DNA of 64,000 nt from JAWPMT01 sp965267435 (lineage in GTDB: Bacteria; Bacteroidota; Bacteroidia; Cytophagales; Cyclobacteriaceae), in NCBI GenBank assembly GCA_965267435.1, contig OZ253960.1, forward strand, positions 1,426,001-1,490,000, in the 5' to 3' direction. The notes beneath the pieces are model-generated. The model was given only the letters and a program-made list of their open reading frames with translations, was not told where the DNA came from and did not search any database. Both the position numbers and the translations under genes were made by a program. This document shows, in pieces, positions 7,944 through 16,680 of this stretch (the stretch's first letter is position 1; every line of letters starts with the position of its first letter).

Positions 7944-10142
7944 ATGAAGAAGATATTCGTCGCAGGCGCTCTGCTGGTAATGAGTGTACCCCTCTTTGCG
8001 CAATCCAAACACATCGATTCCCTGCTTAATGTCATTGATACAGTCCAAAGTCAAAAGAGCCGGGTAGACGTATTGAATGAGCTGGGGAGGCATTACAACA
8101 CGTCAGACTCCGCGAAAACGGCACTCTATGCCGGGGAGGCTATGCGTCTTGCTCATCAAATTGGCTACCTTGATGGCCTCGTGCTTGCTCATGCACGCAT
8201 AGCTTGGGCCAACCTCGTTTTGGGACACTATGAGACGGCCAATGATCTGTATCTAGAAGCCTTGTTTTTCGCCGATTCTGCCAACAGCGATGCCGCGAGG
8301 TCCACGCTTTGGAATGGTCTTGGTGCTCTGGCGTATTACCAAAGCGACTACAAAGAATCCATCAACTACTTCGAACAATCACTCGAGGTCCGCATCAAGC
8401 AAGGGGAGCAATTAGCCATCGTCGGTTCCTACAATAACATTGGGATCATCTATGAGGAGTGGGGTGACTACTCAAAAGCGTTTGAATACTATCTCATGGC
8501 ACTCGAGGGTTACAATGATCTGGGTGATCATGATGGCAAGGCCCATGTCTTAAACAACATGGGAGTTGTTTTCAAAAAGCGCGAGGAGTATCGCAAAGCC
8601 ATCGAGTACCATCTGGAATCACTCGCAATTGTACAGGAGCTGCAATTCAAAGATCGGATGATCTCAAGTCACACCAACCTCGGCACATGCTATTTGAGCT
8701 TGGATCTCTATGATTCGGCGCATCTGCATTATCGGAAGTCTTTGGAAATCAGTGAAGACCTAGGTAGTCAAAATGGGCTGGGCCATGCCTATCAAAACCT
8801 CGGCGTCGTCAACTACGAACTTGGAAACATTGAGGTAGCGAAGGAGCACTTCCTTCAAGCCTATGACATTAGAAGGGAGCTTGGCTCGAAGAAGCACATA
8901 TCGCAAACGGCGCTCTGGATAGGGCGGCTTCTCCGGGAGTCAGGACTCTATACTATAGCAATGGAATATCTCAATGAAGCTTACGAGGTCGCGATTGACG
9001 TGAATTCTATGGAAGCCATTCGAGATGCGAGCAATGAACTTCACCTGCTTCACAAGGACCTTGGGGATCATCGGCAGGCGCTAAAGTACTTCACGGAATT
9101 TCATGAGGTAGAAAATGAGTTGAACGACGAGGACAAGACGCGCGCTTTCATAAGGGCAGAGGAGCAGTTTGAATTCAAACAAAGGCAAGACTCCATCGAA
9201 TTTGCCAACGAAAAAGCAACTCTCCTGCTCAATGAGCGCATCAACCGTCAGCAAACGACCCAAATCGCATTTGGCGTTGGCGCGTCGTTTTTGCTGGTTC
9301 TGTTATTCATTCTCTATCGGTTTTACCGTGTGAAGACCCGGGCCAACATCGAGCTCTCCTCTTTGAACGCGCAGATCGAGTACAGTAACCAGACATTAAA
9401 AGAGCTCAATGAAGACAAGAATAAACTCTTGGGTGTAGTCGCACATGACCTAAGAAGTCCGCTGAACCAGATCAAGGGTTTTCTCAATCTGCATGTGTCG
9501 ATTTGGGGCGACTCCGAGGAGAAGTTGCTGGATCATGCCTCCAAAGCAACGGATCGTCTTAGCATCATGGTGGATCGGATCCTTGACATCAGTGCCCTCG
9601 AGTCAAAGAAAATTGACCTGAGAATCGAGTGCATTGAAGTCAATTCCCTGCTGGCGCAGATGGCGATCAACTTCAAAACAGTCCTCGGTGAGAAGGATCA
9701 GGAAGTGCAGCTGTCAACAAACGATCGCGAAGTGCATATCGAAGCCGACCGGAATTACCTCATCCAGGTCCTGGAGAATCTGATAGGCAACGCCAGTAAA
9801 TATGCAGCGCCGGGCACACAAATACTACTGGGTGCAACGCTCGACGACGGTCGAGTAACGATTGCAGTGGGTGATCAAGGACCAGGTATAAGTCCAGAAG
9901 AGCAGAAAGACCTGTTCCAGGAGTTTTCAACCATATCAAGTCAGACAACCGCTGGCGAAAAGGCCACTGGCCTTGGACTATCGATCGTCAAGAAATATGT
10001 CGAAGCCATGAATGGCGTAATTGGTTTAGAGAGCACGGTCGGAGTGGGAAGCACGTTTCAAATTCATTTCACAGAAGCCATTGGCCAACTAGCGTATGCT
10101 TCATCTGATGTAGGTGACGAAGGCTTGGGTATAGTGGAATAG
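7944..10142 (+). CDS. TPR sensor histidine kinase
   Basis: A 732-residue sensor kinase. It has a signal peptide (MKKIFVAGALLVMSVPLFAQ) and then tetratricopeptide repeats over about residues 55-400 (repeated A..Y...AL motifs), predicted periplasmic. One membrane helix lies near 437-460 (IAFGVGASFLLVLLFILY), followed by a short coiled coil, then HisKA with the phospho-acceptor His501 in VAHDLRSPLNQIKG. The HATPase domain has an N box (NLIGNASKY), GDQGPGIS and TGLGLSIVKKYVE. No response regulator gene is next to it, so its partner is encoded elsewhere. The ligand for the TPR region cannot be predicted. Confidence 0.92.
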   Translation: MKKIFVAGALLVMSVPLFAQSKHIDSLLNVIDTVQSQKSRVDVLNELGRHYNTSDSAKTALYAGEAMRLAHQIGYLDGLVLAHARIAWANLVLGHYETANDLYLEALFFADSANSDAARSTLWNGLGALAYYQSDYKESINYFEQSLEVRIKQGEQLAIVGSYNNIGIIYEEWGDYSKAFEYYLMALEGYNDLGDHDGKAHVLNNMGVVFKKREEYRKAIEYHLESLAIVQELQFKDRMISSHTNLGTCYLSLDLYDSAHLHYRKSLEISEDLGSQNGLGHAYQNLGVVNYELGNIEVAKEHFLQAYDIRRELGSKKHISQTALWIGRLLRESGLYTIAMEYLNEAYEVAIDVNSMEAIRDASNELHLLHKDLGDHRQALKYFTEFHEVENELNDEDKTRAFIRAEEQFEFKQRQDSIEFANEKATLLLNERINRQQTTQIAFGVGASFLLVLLFILYRFYRVKTRANIELSSLNAQIEYSNQTLKELNEDKNKLLGVVAHDLRSPLNQIKGFLNLHVSIWGDSEEKLLDHASKATDRLSIMVDRILDISALESKKIDLRIECIEVNSLLAQMAINFKTVLGEKDQEVQLSTNDREVHIEADRNYLIQVLENLIGNASKYAAPGTQILLGATLDDGRVTIAVGDQGPGISPEEQKDLFQEFSTISSQTTAGEKATGLGLSIVKKYVEAMNGVIGLESTVGVGSTFQIHFTEAIGQLAYASSDVGDEGLGIVE

Positions 10143-10276
10143 GGAAGTCAAGGAAGCACTGTCCCCTCAAAGAGACAACAGGGAGACCTGTACCTCGTTC
10201 CCTTTTCTTTACAATTCAAGCGACAAGGAAGACCTTTCTGAATATTTAGCAGATGCAGATGACTAATTTGCGAATA

Positions 10277-10825
10277 ATGAAACCTGCATTCTTGGTGATC
10301 GCCACTCTTCTGCTTACCAACAGCCTATGCGCTCAATCCAGGCACGATCAGATCAAAGCGCAACTGAAGCAGCTGACGACGCTGGTGGGTAACTGGGAGG
10401 TAGCCAGTCGATTTGAGTCGAGAAGCGGAGAGGTCAGAATGGAGGAGGGGAGCGCCCAAATCTCGTGGGCGTTGGACTCGACCTACTTCCAGTGGTCGGC
10501 ACAGCTCGTGAACGTGGAGACTGGTCGTCAAAGAAAGTATATCAGCTGGATTACATTCGATACGAAGGAAGAAGCGTATCGACAAACATATCTCTACAGT
10601 AGAACGGACAACATTATCACCAATCATGGTGAATGGGATCCCGCCTCCCAGACACTCACCTCTTCCCTGTCGCTCGTACTTTCAGATGGGACAAACGAGC
10701 TTTTGCGCACCGAACTGTCACTTCTGGATCCAAACGTCCTGGTATCTCTTAGTTACGCCAAATTCGATGATGCCGAGGAGGTCAACAACATGCAGATGAC
10801 CCTGAAGCGAATGGCTGAGGACTAG
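10277..10825 (+). CDS. Secreted DUF1579-like protein
   Basis: Small exported protein of 182 residues if started at the ATG at 10277, which directly begins the signal peptide MKPAFLVIATLLLTNSLCAQ; ATGs at 10253 and 10259 are alternatives. The mature part contains LVGNWEV near the start and then beta-rich segments with WDPASQTLTSS. That is the pattern of DUF1579-type, lipocalin-like secreted proteins. Function is unknown. It sits between the histidine kinase and a DinB-like gene on the same strand, with gaps over 100 nt, so cotranscription is uncertain. Confidence 0.65.
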   Translation: MKPAFLVIATLLLTNSLCAQSRHDQIKAQLKQLTTLVGNWEVASRFESRSGEVRMEEGSAQISWALDSTYFQWSAQLVNVETGRQRKYISWITFDTKEEAYRQTYLYSRTDNIITNHGEWDPASQTLTSSLSLVLSDGTNELLRTELSLLDPNVLVSLSYAKFDDAEEVNNMQMTLKRMAED

Positions 10826-10952
10826 CTTCGAGAGTGTTTTGGCTGCGGGGTTGCAATCGCATCGACAACGTCAATGAAATGTTGTCCATTTTGCACATCC
10901 TCAGGGCTAAATTTCCGTTCTTTGAGTATAACCAAACTAACCACTCAATCAT

Positions 10953-11468
10953 ATGAAAGGACTACTAATAGCCTTGGCGCTTGTTGTATGCGCCCCACTT
11001 TTTGCACAAGATCAGTTGCAAACAGAAACTTCCAACATGATCCAGTTTGCCGCAGGGAGATCGGCCCAACTGGCTGAAGCCATTCCCGCCGACAAATACA
11101 GTTGGAGCCCGCAGGAGGGGGTGCGATCTGTAGCTGGTGTCATCTCCCACATTATTTCAGCAAACTACTTTTTTGCCACCAAACTGGGTGCGGTGCCTCC
11201 AGCCGACGTCAACCTACAAACACTTGAGCAGGACCTGACCACCAAAGAGGACCTCGTACCGGCACTGAAGGCATCCATAGCACATATCACCGGTGCTATC
11301 AAGAATGTCGACAGCAGCACATTGGCAGATAAAGTGGAATTTCCTTTTCCAGGCGAATACACAACCATGACGGCAATATTGATTGTGCAAGGACACAACA
11401 ATGAGCACCTGGGCCAGCTGATCGCCTACGCCAGGGCTAATGGCATTACGCCTCCCTGGAGCGAATAG
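10953..11468 (+). CDS. Exported DinB-superfamily protein
   Basis: A 171-residue protein with a signal peptide (MKGLLIALALVVCAPLFAQ) and a DinB/YfiT-like four-helix domain. Support comes from the metal-ligand pattern: His in VISHIISANYFFA near residue 66, and GHNNEHLGQLIAYAR near residues 149-163, where family histidines bind a divalent metal. DinB proteins are metal-dependent, often of unknown chemistry, and some are thiol-S-transferases. Export to the periplasm is common for this family in Bacteroidota. A terminator follows 24 nt after the stop. Confidence 0.85.
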   Translation: MKGLLIALALVVCAPLFAQDQLQTETSNMIQFAAGRSAQLAEAIPADKYSWSPQEGVRSVAGVISHIISANYFFATKLGAVPPADVNLQTLEQDLTTKEDLVPALKASIAHITGAIKNVDSSTLADKVEFPFPGEYTTMTAILIVQGHNNEHLGQLIAYARANGITPPWSE

Positions 11469-11492
11469 GGTTAATCACTCAAGACTTAAAAG

Positions 11493-11515
11493 GCGGACTT
11501 TGGTTCGCTTTTTTT
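11493..11515 (+). terminator. Intrinsic terminator after DinB-like gene
   Basis: GCGGAC and GTTCGC form a stem with a short loop and one mismatched position, followed by a run of seven T. Confidence 0.65.
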
Positions 11516-11860
11516 GTTTGGTCGCGGGCCACTGGACAAAAACCCATCAATTATGGCCATCGTTTCGCTGAGTGCAGCAGTATTCTGTTTTGAGCCCTGG
11601 AGTTCTGAATTCTGATTTACAATTCTTAGTGAATCAACTCAAAAGTCAGAACTCGAAACTCTGCAGGCGGCGAGACAGATATTGCTCGTATTATGGCAAA
11701 ACAGCGCCTGACTGCCACTAAAATATGACCCGTTCACACGATCAAAACACCCAATCAGGCCGTTACACGTGGGTATACCCGGCCCTAGTACCTACTTTCA
11801 GGTAATTATTGAGGTGAGATACCCCCATGGGCATTTACCTGAAAAGATAACTAGAAGGAC
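11516..11860. other. Intergenic region with inverted repeats
   Basis: No gene is visible in this 345-nt gap. It contains a 9-bp inverted repeat (GAGTTCTGA at 11600-11608, TCAGAACTC at 11646-11654) and, just before the SPOR gene, the separately listed 10-bp repeat. Neither is followed by a T run, so they are not simple terminators. Confidence 0.5.
11796..11844 (+). promoter_or_regulatory. Inverted repeat in leader of SPOR gene
   Basis: TTTCAGGTAA at 11796-11805 is perfectly complementary to TTACCTGAAA at 11835-11844. The 3' arm ends 16 nt before the SPOR start codon. It could be a split operator or a leader hairpin; nothing in the sequence decides between them. Confidence 0.4.
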
Positions 11861-12499
11861 ATGAGTGAGGAATCTAACGCAGGTCGGATCGTAGGCATCA
11901 TTGTACTGGTGATCGTTTTGTTGGGTGCAGCAGGAGGCGGTTATTACTGGTTTGTTTACAAGCCTAAACAAGAGGCCATCGAGCGTGCTCGCCTTGAGCA
12001 AGAGGCGGCAGAGGAGGCCGAGCGAAAGAGACAGGAAGAAGCCGCACGGAAAAGGGCGGAATACGACCAACTGATCATACAAGCCGACTCGGTATTTGCA
12101 CTGGAGGATTGGGAGACTGCTCAGACACTCTACACCCGCGCAACCTCGATACTTCCTGATGAATCCTACGCCAGGGATCAATTGTCAATGGTCAACGGCC
12201 AGTTGCAGGAAATCGAGTCAAGAAGGCTAAGAATCCAGGAAGGAATAATAGACATGATCACTTCACGAACCGGACGGTACTTTGCGATCGTCTCCAGCAG
12301 TATCGACGATGACCTGGCCATGGACTATGCCAAGAAGCTGGCCAGAGAAGGCAATGACGTGAAGATCATTGAGCATAACTCCAGCAGCCATGTGTACTAT
12401 CGCGTGGCACTTGGCGACTATGTTGCCAGGGAAGAGGCAGAGGCCGACCTGTCATCGTACTATGGCTACGGAGACGGTGTCTGGGTATTGCGGTTTTGA
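11861..12499 (+). CDS. Membrane-anchored SPOR-domain protein
   Basis: A 212-residue bitopic membrane protein. One N-terminal helix (residues 9-31, IVGIIVLVIVLLGAAGGGYYWF) is followed by a charged coiled coil (about 35-70, rich in E, A, R and K) and a TPR-like stretch (ADSVFALEDWETAQTLYTRA). The C-terminal SPOR domain is at about 135-212, with RYFAIVSSS and VYYRVALGDYVAREEAEADL. SPOR domains bind denuded glycan strands of septal peptidoglycan, so a role at the division site or cell wall is likely. The gene ends 4 nt from the convergent gene at 12504. Confidence 0.85.
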   Translation: MSEESNAGRIVGIIVLVIVLLGAAGGGYYWFVYKPKQEAIERARLEQEAAEEAERKRQEEAARKRAEYDQLIIQADSVFALEDWETAQTLYTRATSILPDESYARDQLSMVNGQLQEIESRRLRIQEGIIDMITSRTGRYFAIVSSSIDDDLAMDYAKKLAREGNDVKIIEHNSSSHVYYRVALGDYVAREEAEADLSSYYGYGDGVWVLRF

Positions 12500-12503
12500 G
12501 AAG

Positions 12504-12974
12504 CTATAGCCTCTCAAGTTCATAGCGATAGTCTGCCTGCAGGTCCTCATGTAAACCAGCCAGGGCTTTTTCGATACGTTTGATCTCCCTGTGGTACAGG
12601 TTGTTGATGGTGTTGTGCCTGCTGATGGCAATGCCCGTCTCCTTGATTTTCTCACAGAAATACAGTCGCACCTCCACTTCCGTTTGCTTTTGTCCTGAGT
12701 AGCGGAGGGTTCTATTGAGCGCTCTGGTGATCTTCTGTAGTCCCTTTTTCGCATAATACAGATGTCCAGTGTTGACCTCATCCATCATGTCGTCGATGTC
12801 TTCTTTCAGTAGCTGGATGTAGCCTGCTTCATCTCCAGCCTCGAATAGCAGGTAGGTCAGCAACTCTTTGTTCTCCTTCTTGAAGCGTCCGAGTCGAAGG
12901 CAGATGGCCAGTAGTTCTTCTTCATTTCTTTCCTTCAAGGCGCTTTTAATAAGTGCAAGTGATGCTGCTTTCAT
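12504..12974 (-). CDS. Conserved hypothetical protein, helical
   Basis: I do not recognise a named family. The 156-residue product is highly charged and predicted almost entirely helical, with leucine-rich heptad-like stretches (ALKERNEEELLAICLRLGRF, KRIEKALAGLHEDLQ). It has no signal peptide or membrane segment, so it is probably cytosolic. The reading frame has good codon structure over its whole length and is the only plausible gene here. Its stop lies 4 nt from the convergent SPOR gene. Confidence 0.7.
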   Translation of the reverse strand: MKAASLALIKSALKERNEEELLAICLRLGRFKKENKELLTYLLFEAGDEAGYIQLLKEDIDDMMDEVNTGHLYYAKKGLQKITRALNRTLRYSGQKQTEVEVRLYFCEKIKETGIAISRHNTINNLYHREIKRIEKALAGLHEDLQADYRYELERL

Positions 12975-13201
12975 TCCATCTATTTTCTAAAAGCCATTTG
13001 GTATCCCTATGAGAAAACGGAGCCCAAAGATAGGGGGAAGAGATTGGGGCGAGGAGATTCCGCCTGGCTTCGGTCGTTGGTGGTGAGCAGTGACAGGAAA
13101 ATAGTAGATGGACGTGGAAAACGTTTGGCAAGAACTACTATGGTGGTCTTCATTATATGATTTGTCAAATCAATTATCTTGAATGCCAAATGTCTCCCAA
13201 T

Positions 13202-15163
13202 ATGAAGATCCTACTTGCTGCCACGATCGCAATCGTCGCAACGTCTGCGCAAACCATTGCTCAGCCTAGACCATTGGAAATCGATGATTTCTTCTCCATC
13301 AAGCGAGTGGGCAATCCTCGAATAAGCCCAGACAAGCAGTGGATCGCGTATACGCAGTCGGAGTTTGACGAGAAGAAGCAGTCCAATACTGGCATCTGGA
13401 TGGTCCCTTTGCAAGGGGGAGAGCCCATTCCTATGACCGCCAAAGGCACTTCCTCAGGAAATCCAAGGTGGAGCCCTGATGGTAAGTACCTTTCGTTTAC
13501 AGCTTCAAGGAACGAAAGCAAAAACCAGGTCTGGGGACTGAACCGGCAGGGGGGCGAGGCGCGGCAACTCACCTTTGTGAAGCAGGGCATAAGTGGCTAC
13601 GAGTGGTCGCCGGATGGTAGCCAACTGCTGGTGATCATCAAAGAAATGACGGCGGCGGATTCCGCCCAGAAGAAGGGCAAGGAACCGGAACCTGTGGTGA
13701 TCGACCGACTGCAGTTCAAGCGCGATTATGTCGGCTACCTGGACACCCTCAACACGAACCTCTATCTGGTGAAACCCGGGGATACAGTATTGACGCAGTT
13801 AACCTTTGGCCCTTATGATGTAAGCCAACCCGCCTGGAGCCCGGACGGGAGGTCGATAGCATTCGTGAGCAACCGCACCGAGAATCCTGATGCCAATAGA
13901 AATTCGGACATCTGGATTGTTGCTGTTGACAAACCCGGAGAATTGCAGCAGGTAACCTCAAATCCCGGCGCGGACTATGGTCCGGCATGGAGCCCTGATG
14001 GCAAAGCCCTTGCCCACGTGTCTTCCGTAGAGCCAGACCTCATTTGGTACGCCACCAACCATCTTGCAATCACTACCCTCGACGGGCTGACCGAGCTGCT
14101 GACACGAGATATTGACAGAAACGTGTCATCGCCCGTGTTTTCCGCTGATGGCAAGACCATCTTGTTCAATTTGGAAGACAGTGGCATGCGCCACCTGGCC
14201 TCCATCGGAACCAATGGCCGTAGATTCACCCGCCTCGTAGATGGGAACATTTCCATTCGGGGTCACCACACATTGGATGGCCTGGCTGCGACCGTCTTGC
14301 GCCGCGCGGACGCTTTCAGTGAAATCTATCTGCATGATGGTGACCAAAATCGACAGCTAACCAATGCCAATAAATCGCTGCTGGACAGCCTTCAACTATC
14401 GGCAGTTGAAAACATTCATTTCAATAGTGCCGACGGCACTGAAATCGAGGGTTTCCTGTACAGGCCCATCGACTATGCAGAAGGACAATCGTATCCCACG
14501 CTGCTGCGCATTCACGGTGGACCCGTCTCGCAATATGATTTCTCATTGAATTTTGATGCACAATTGTTGGCCGCTAATGGCTATGCGGTGGTCATGGTGA
14601 ATCCCCGGGGCTCCTCAGGTTATGGGCAGGATTTCTCATCAGCGCTTTTTGCGGATTGGGGGAACAAGGATTTCGAAGACGTCATGGCGGGAGTCGATCA
14701 TGTGGTTCGAATGGGTATTGCCGATAGCTCCCGACTAGGTGTTGGCGGTTGGTCCTACGGAGGTATTTTGACGAACTATGTGATCACCAAAACGGGTCGA
14801 TTCAAGGCAGCCATCTCTGGGGCAAGTGAAACACTGTACCGCTCACTCTATGGCCACGACCACTATCAATACTTTTGGGAAAAGGAACTCGGCCTGCCAT
14901 GGGAGAACCGCGAGCTGTGGGATAAACTTTCGCCCTTCAACTATGTGGCGAAGGTCACGACGCCCACGCTATTTATGGGAGGCGCCGTGGATTGGAACGT
15001 CCCTATCCTGGGCTCAGAACAAATGTATCAGGCCATGAAACGACTGGGCCGAACGACACAGTTGGTGGTGTACCCAGGTCAACATCATGGCATTCGCAAG
15101 GCGGAGTTTATCAAAGATCGCTATGAGCGATACCTTGCATGGTATGGTCGTTTCTTGAAGTAG
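13202..15163 (+). CDS. Secreted S9 prolyl-oligopeptidase-family peptidase
   Basis: Exported serine peptidase of 653 residues, counted from the ATG at 13202 that opens the signal peptide MKILLAATIAIVATSAQTIAQ. The N-terminal half (about 25-400) is a WD40/TolB-like beta-propeller with repeated SPDG motifs (RWSPDGKYLSF, EWSPDGSQL, AWSPDGRSIAF). The C-terminal alpha/beta-hydrolase carries Ser518 (GGWSYGG), Asp597 (GGAVDWNVP) and a His at 628 or 629 (PGQHHG). This is the acylaminoacyl-peptidase/dipeptidyl-peptidase-like S9C layout. It likely digests oligopeptides in the periplasm. It is a single gene flanked by minus-strand genes. Confidence 0.93.
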   Translation: MKILLAATIAIVATSAQTIAQPRPLEIDDFFSIKRVGNPRISPDKQWIAYTQSEFDEKKQSNTGIWMVPLQGGEPIPMTAKGTSSGNPRWSPDGKYLSFTASRNESKNQVWGLNRQGGEARQLTFVKQGISGYEWSPDGSQLLVIIKEMTAADSAQKKGKEPEPVVIDRLQFKRDYVGYLDTLNTNLYLVKPGDTVLTQLTFGPYDVSQPAWSPDGRSIAFVSNRTENPDANRNSDIWIVAVDKPGELQQVTSNPGADYGPAWSPDGKALAHVSSVEPDLIWYATNHLAITTLDGLTELLTRDIDRNVSSPVFSADGKTILFNLEDSGMRHLASIGTNGRRFTRLVDGNISIRGHHTLDGLAATVLRRADAFSEIYLHDGDQNRQLTNANKSLLDSLQLSAVENIHFNSADGTEIEGFLYRPIDYAEGQSYPTLLRIHGGPVSQYDFSLNFDAQLLAANGYAVVMVNPRGSSGYGQDFSSALFADWGNKDFEDVMAGVDHVVRMGIADSSRLGVGGWSYGGILTNYVITKTGRFKAAISGASETLYRSLYGHDHYQYFWEKELGLPWENRELWDKLSPFNYVAKVTTPTLFMGGAVDWNVPILGSEQMYQAMKRLGRTTQLVVYPGQHHGIRKAEFIKDRYERYLAWYGRFLK

Positions 15164-15253
15164 ATCTGTCGTCCACAGCCAAAAAGGGCGTGATCGCCGA
15201 TCCGCTGTCGAGAGTAAAATGTCACGCGCTGCGTTAATAGCAGGGCGTCTGGG

Positions 15254-16537
15254 TCACTCGCTCGTCTCCAGCAACAGCTCCATGAGCTTCTCAGCGGATA
15301 CTTCTCCCTTCCTTTTGATCAGATCCCGCGGTGTATTGTCGCCAAACTCAAACGTCAGTGCTTCGGCCCCGAGTACGTGAAACATGTAGGAAGAAGAGGT
15401 GGGCCCTCGTAGTGTATCTCTTCCAGGCCGTATGTTAGGGTCGAGCTCCAATTCGGCGGCCATCGAGGTGATCATCTCAGGTACCAGGCCTGGCTTATTG
15501 CCTTTCAGCGCCTCGTTGATCGTGTAGTAGATATCCTCCCAGGTGGAGTGGAAGTCGACTCCGAAATATACCTTCCCGCCGTTCTCCAGCTTTCCGCCCA
15601 TGTACTCCTGGATGGCCTGTATCTCCGGCTGGTTAACATTTTTCCAGTCTCTATTGAGATCGATTCCCGCCAGACTGTGCCGCCATTGCCCATTGTCGAC
15701 ACCATCGGGATTCGCCATGGGTACCACATACGCGTTGTACTCGCCTCGGAAAGCTTGTGCTAGCTCAGATGTCCCAGCCAGGGTTTCGACAAAGGAAATC
15801 ATGGCGAGATAGCCCGTTACTTCAGGCGGGTGTTGTCTCGATAGCACAAAGATCATTTTGGAGTCATCGCTTTCCCCAATCTTCATCAAACGAACAGGGC
15901 GGCCTTCACGGCTCTCGCCGATTTGCTCATGCTGTACGTAGGGGAGAGCGTCCAGTCCCTGGATCCATGCCCAATTGCGGCTTGAAGTCATGAGCTCCTG
16001 CGCGGAGATCCACAGCGTGTCCGGGCCAATGTCGACATTGATCGTGATCTGAAGGGGAAGTTCGCGGCCTGACTCCGATACTACCACCTCTTCTCCTTGG
16101 CTGTACCGGCTGCTGTCCAGGGTGCTCCAGGTCTCACCGTCGCGACTCAATTTGGGATAGTAGCGATGGTAGACGCCGTCGAGATAATTGATCCGGACGG
16201 AGATCTCTCTGGGTGCCTCCGACCAAACCTTGAATGAATACCAGGGACTTGGATTGATCGGCGTGTTCTCGGGTGTAATGAGTGCATCAATCAATGTGTC
16301 GCCCTGGAGCACAGATCCGTTGAGTCGGGCACCCTCAAAGTCATTGGATACGAAAATGCCCTGGCCTAGCTCCGTGATACCGCTCGCCTGTTTCTGAATA
16401 GGACGGGTGTCCGTGGAGACAACGCGAATAGGTGCCTGGCCCGCCCACTTCTCTGGGCTCGATTCACAGGCGACGATCCAAGTTACCAGGAAGATCAGAA
16501 GGAAAGGCGATGAGTAAGAACGAGAGAGACTGCGCAT
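15254..16537 (-). CDS. Lipoprotein M14 zinc carboxypeptidase
   Basis: A 427-residue metallocarboxypeptidase with a lipoprotein leader (lipobox ending at Cys24, TWIVACESS). A beta-sandwich-like N-terminal region covers about 40-190. The M14 domain starts near 200 with the zinc ligands of HPPE (about residue 234), the substrate-binding segment DLNRDWKN, the third ligand His in VDFHSTWED and the catalytic Glu in LTFEFGDNTPRD near 400. The arrangement matches the M14 family in which an N-terminal domain precedes the peptidase. Likely envelope-located peptide or muropeptide trimming. Monocistronic by spacing. Confidence 0.9.
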   Translation of the reverse strand: MRSLSRSYSSPFLLIFLVTWIVACESSPEKWAGQAPIRVVSTDTRPIQKQASGITELGQGIFVSNDFEGARLNGSVLQGDTLIDALITPENTPINPSPWYSFKVWSEAPREISVRINYLDGVYHRYYPKLSRDGETWSTLDSSRYSQGEEVVVSESGRELPLQITINVDIGPDTLWISAQELMTSSRNWAWIQGLDALPYVQHEQIGESREGRPVRLMKIGESDDSKMIFVLSRQHPPEVTGYLAMISFVETLAGTSELAQAFRGEYNAYVVPMANPDGVDNGQWRHSLAGIDLNRDWKNVNQPEIQAIQEYMGGKLENGGKVYFGVDFHSTWEDIYYTINEALKGNKPGLVPEMITSMAAELELDPNIRPGRDTLRGPTSSSYMFHVLGAEALTFEFGDNTPRDLIKRKGEVSAEKLMELLLETSE

Positions 16538-16680
16538 ACGATATGGATTGGGTAGTGCGCGGCAAGATAGTGGAAAAGGCGGGATTGCATGGTGGCTTGG
16601 ATGGGGATAGGGTGGCCTGGAATATGCCCTTTGTCAGATCGTGGTTCACGGTCAGGCAGCAATGAAGGCCCTGGTTAGCG

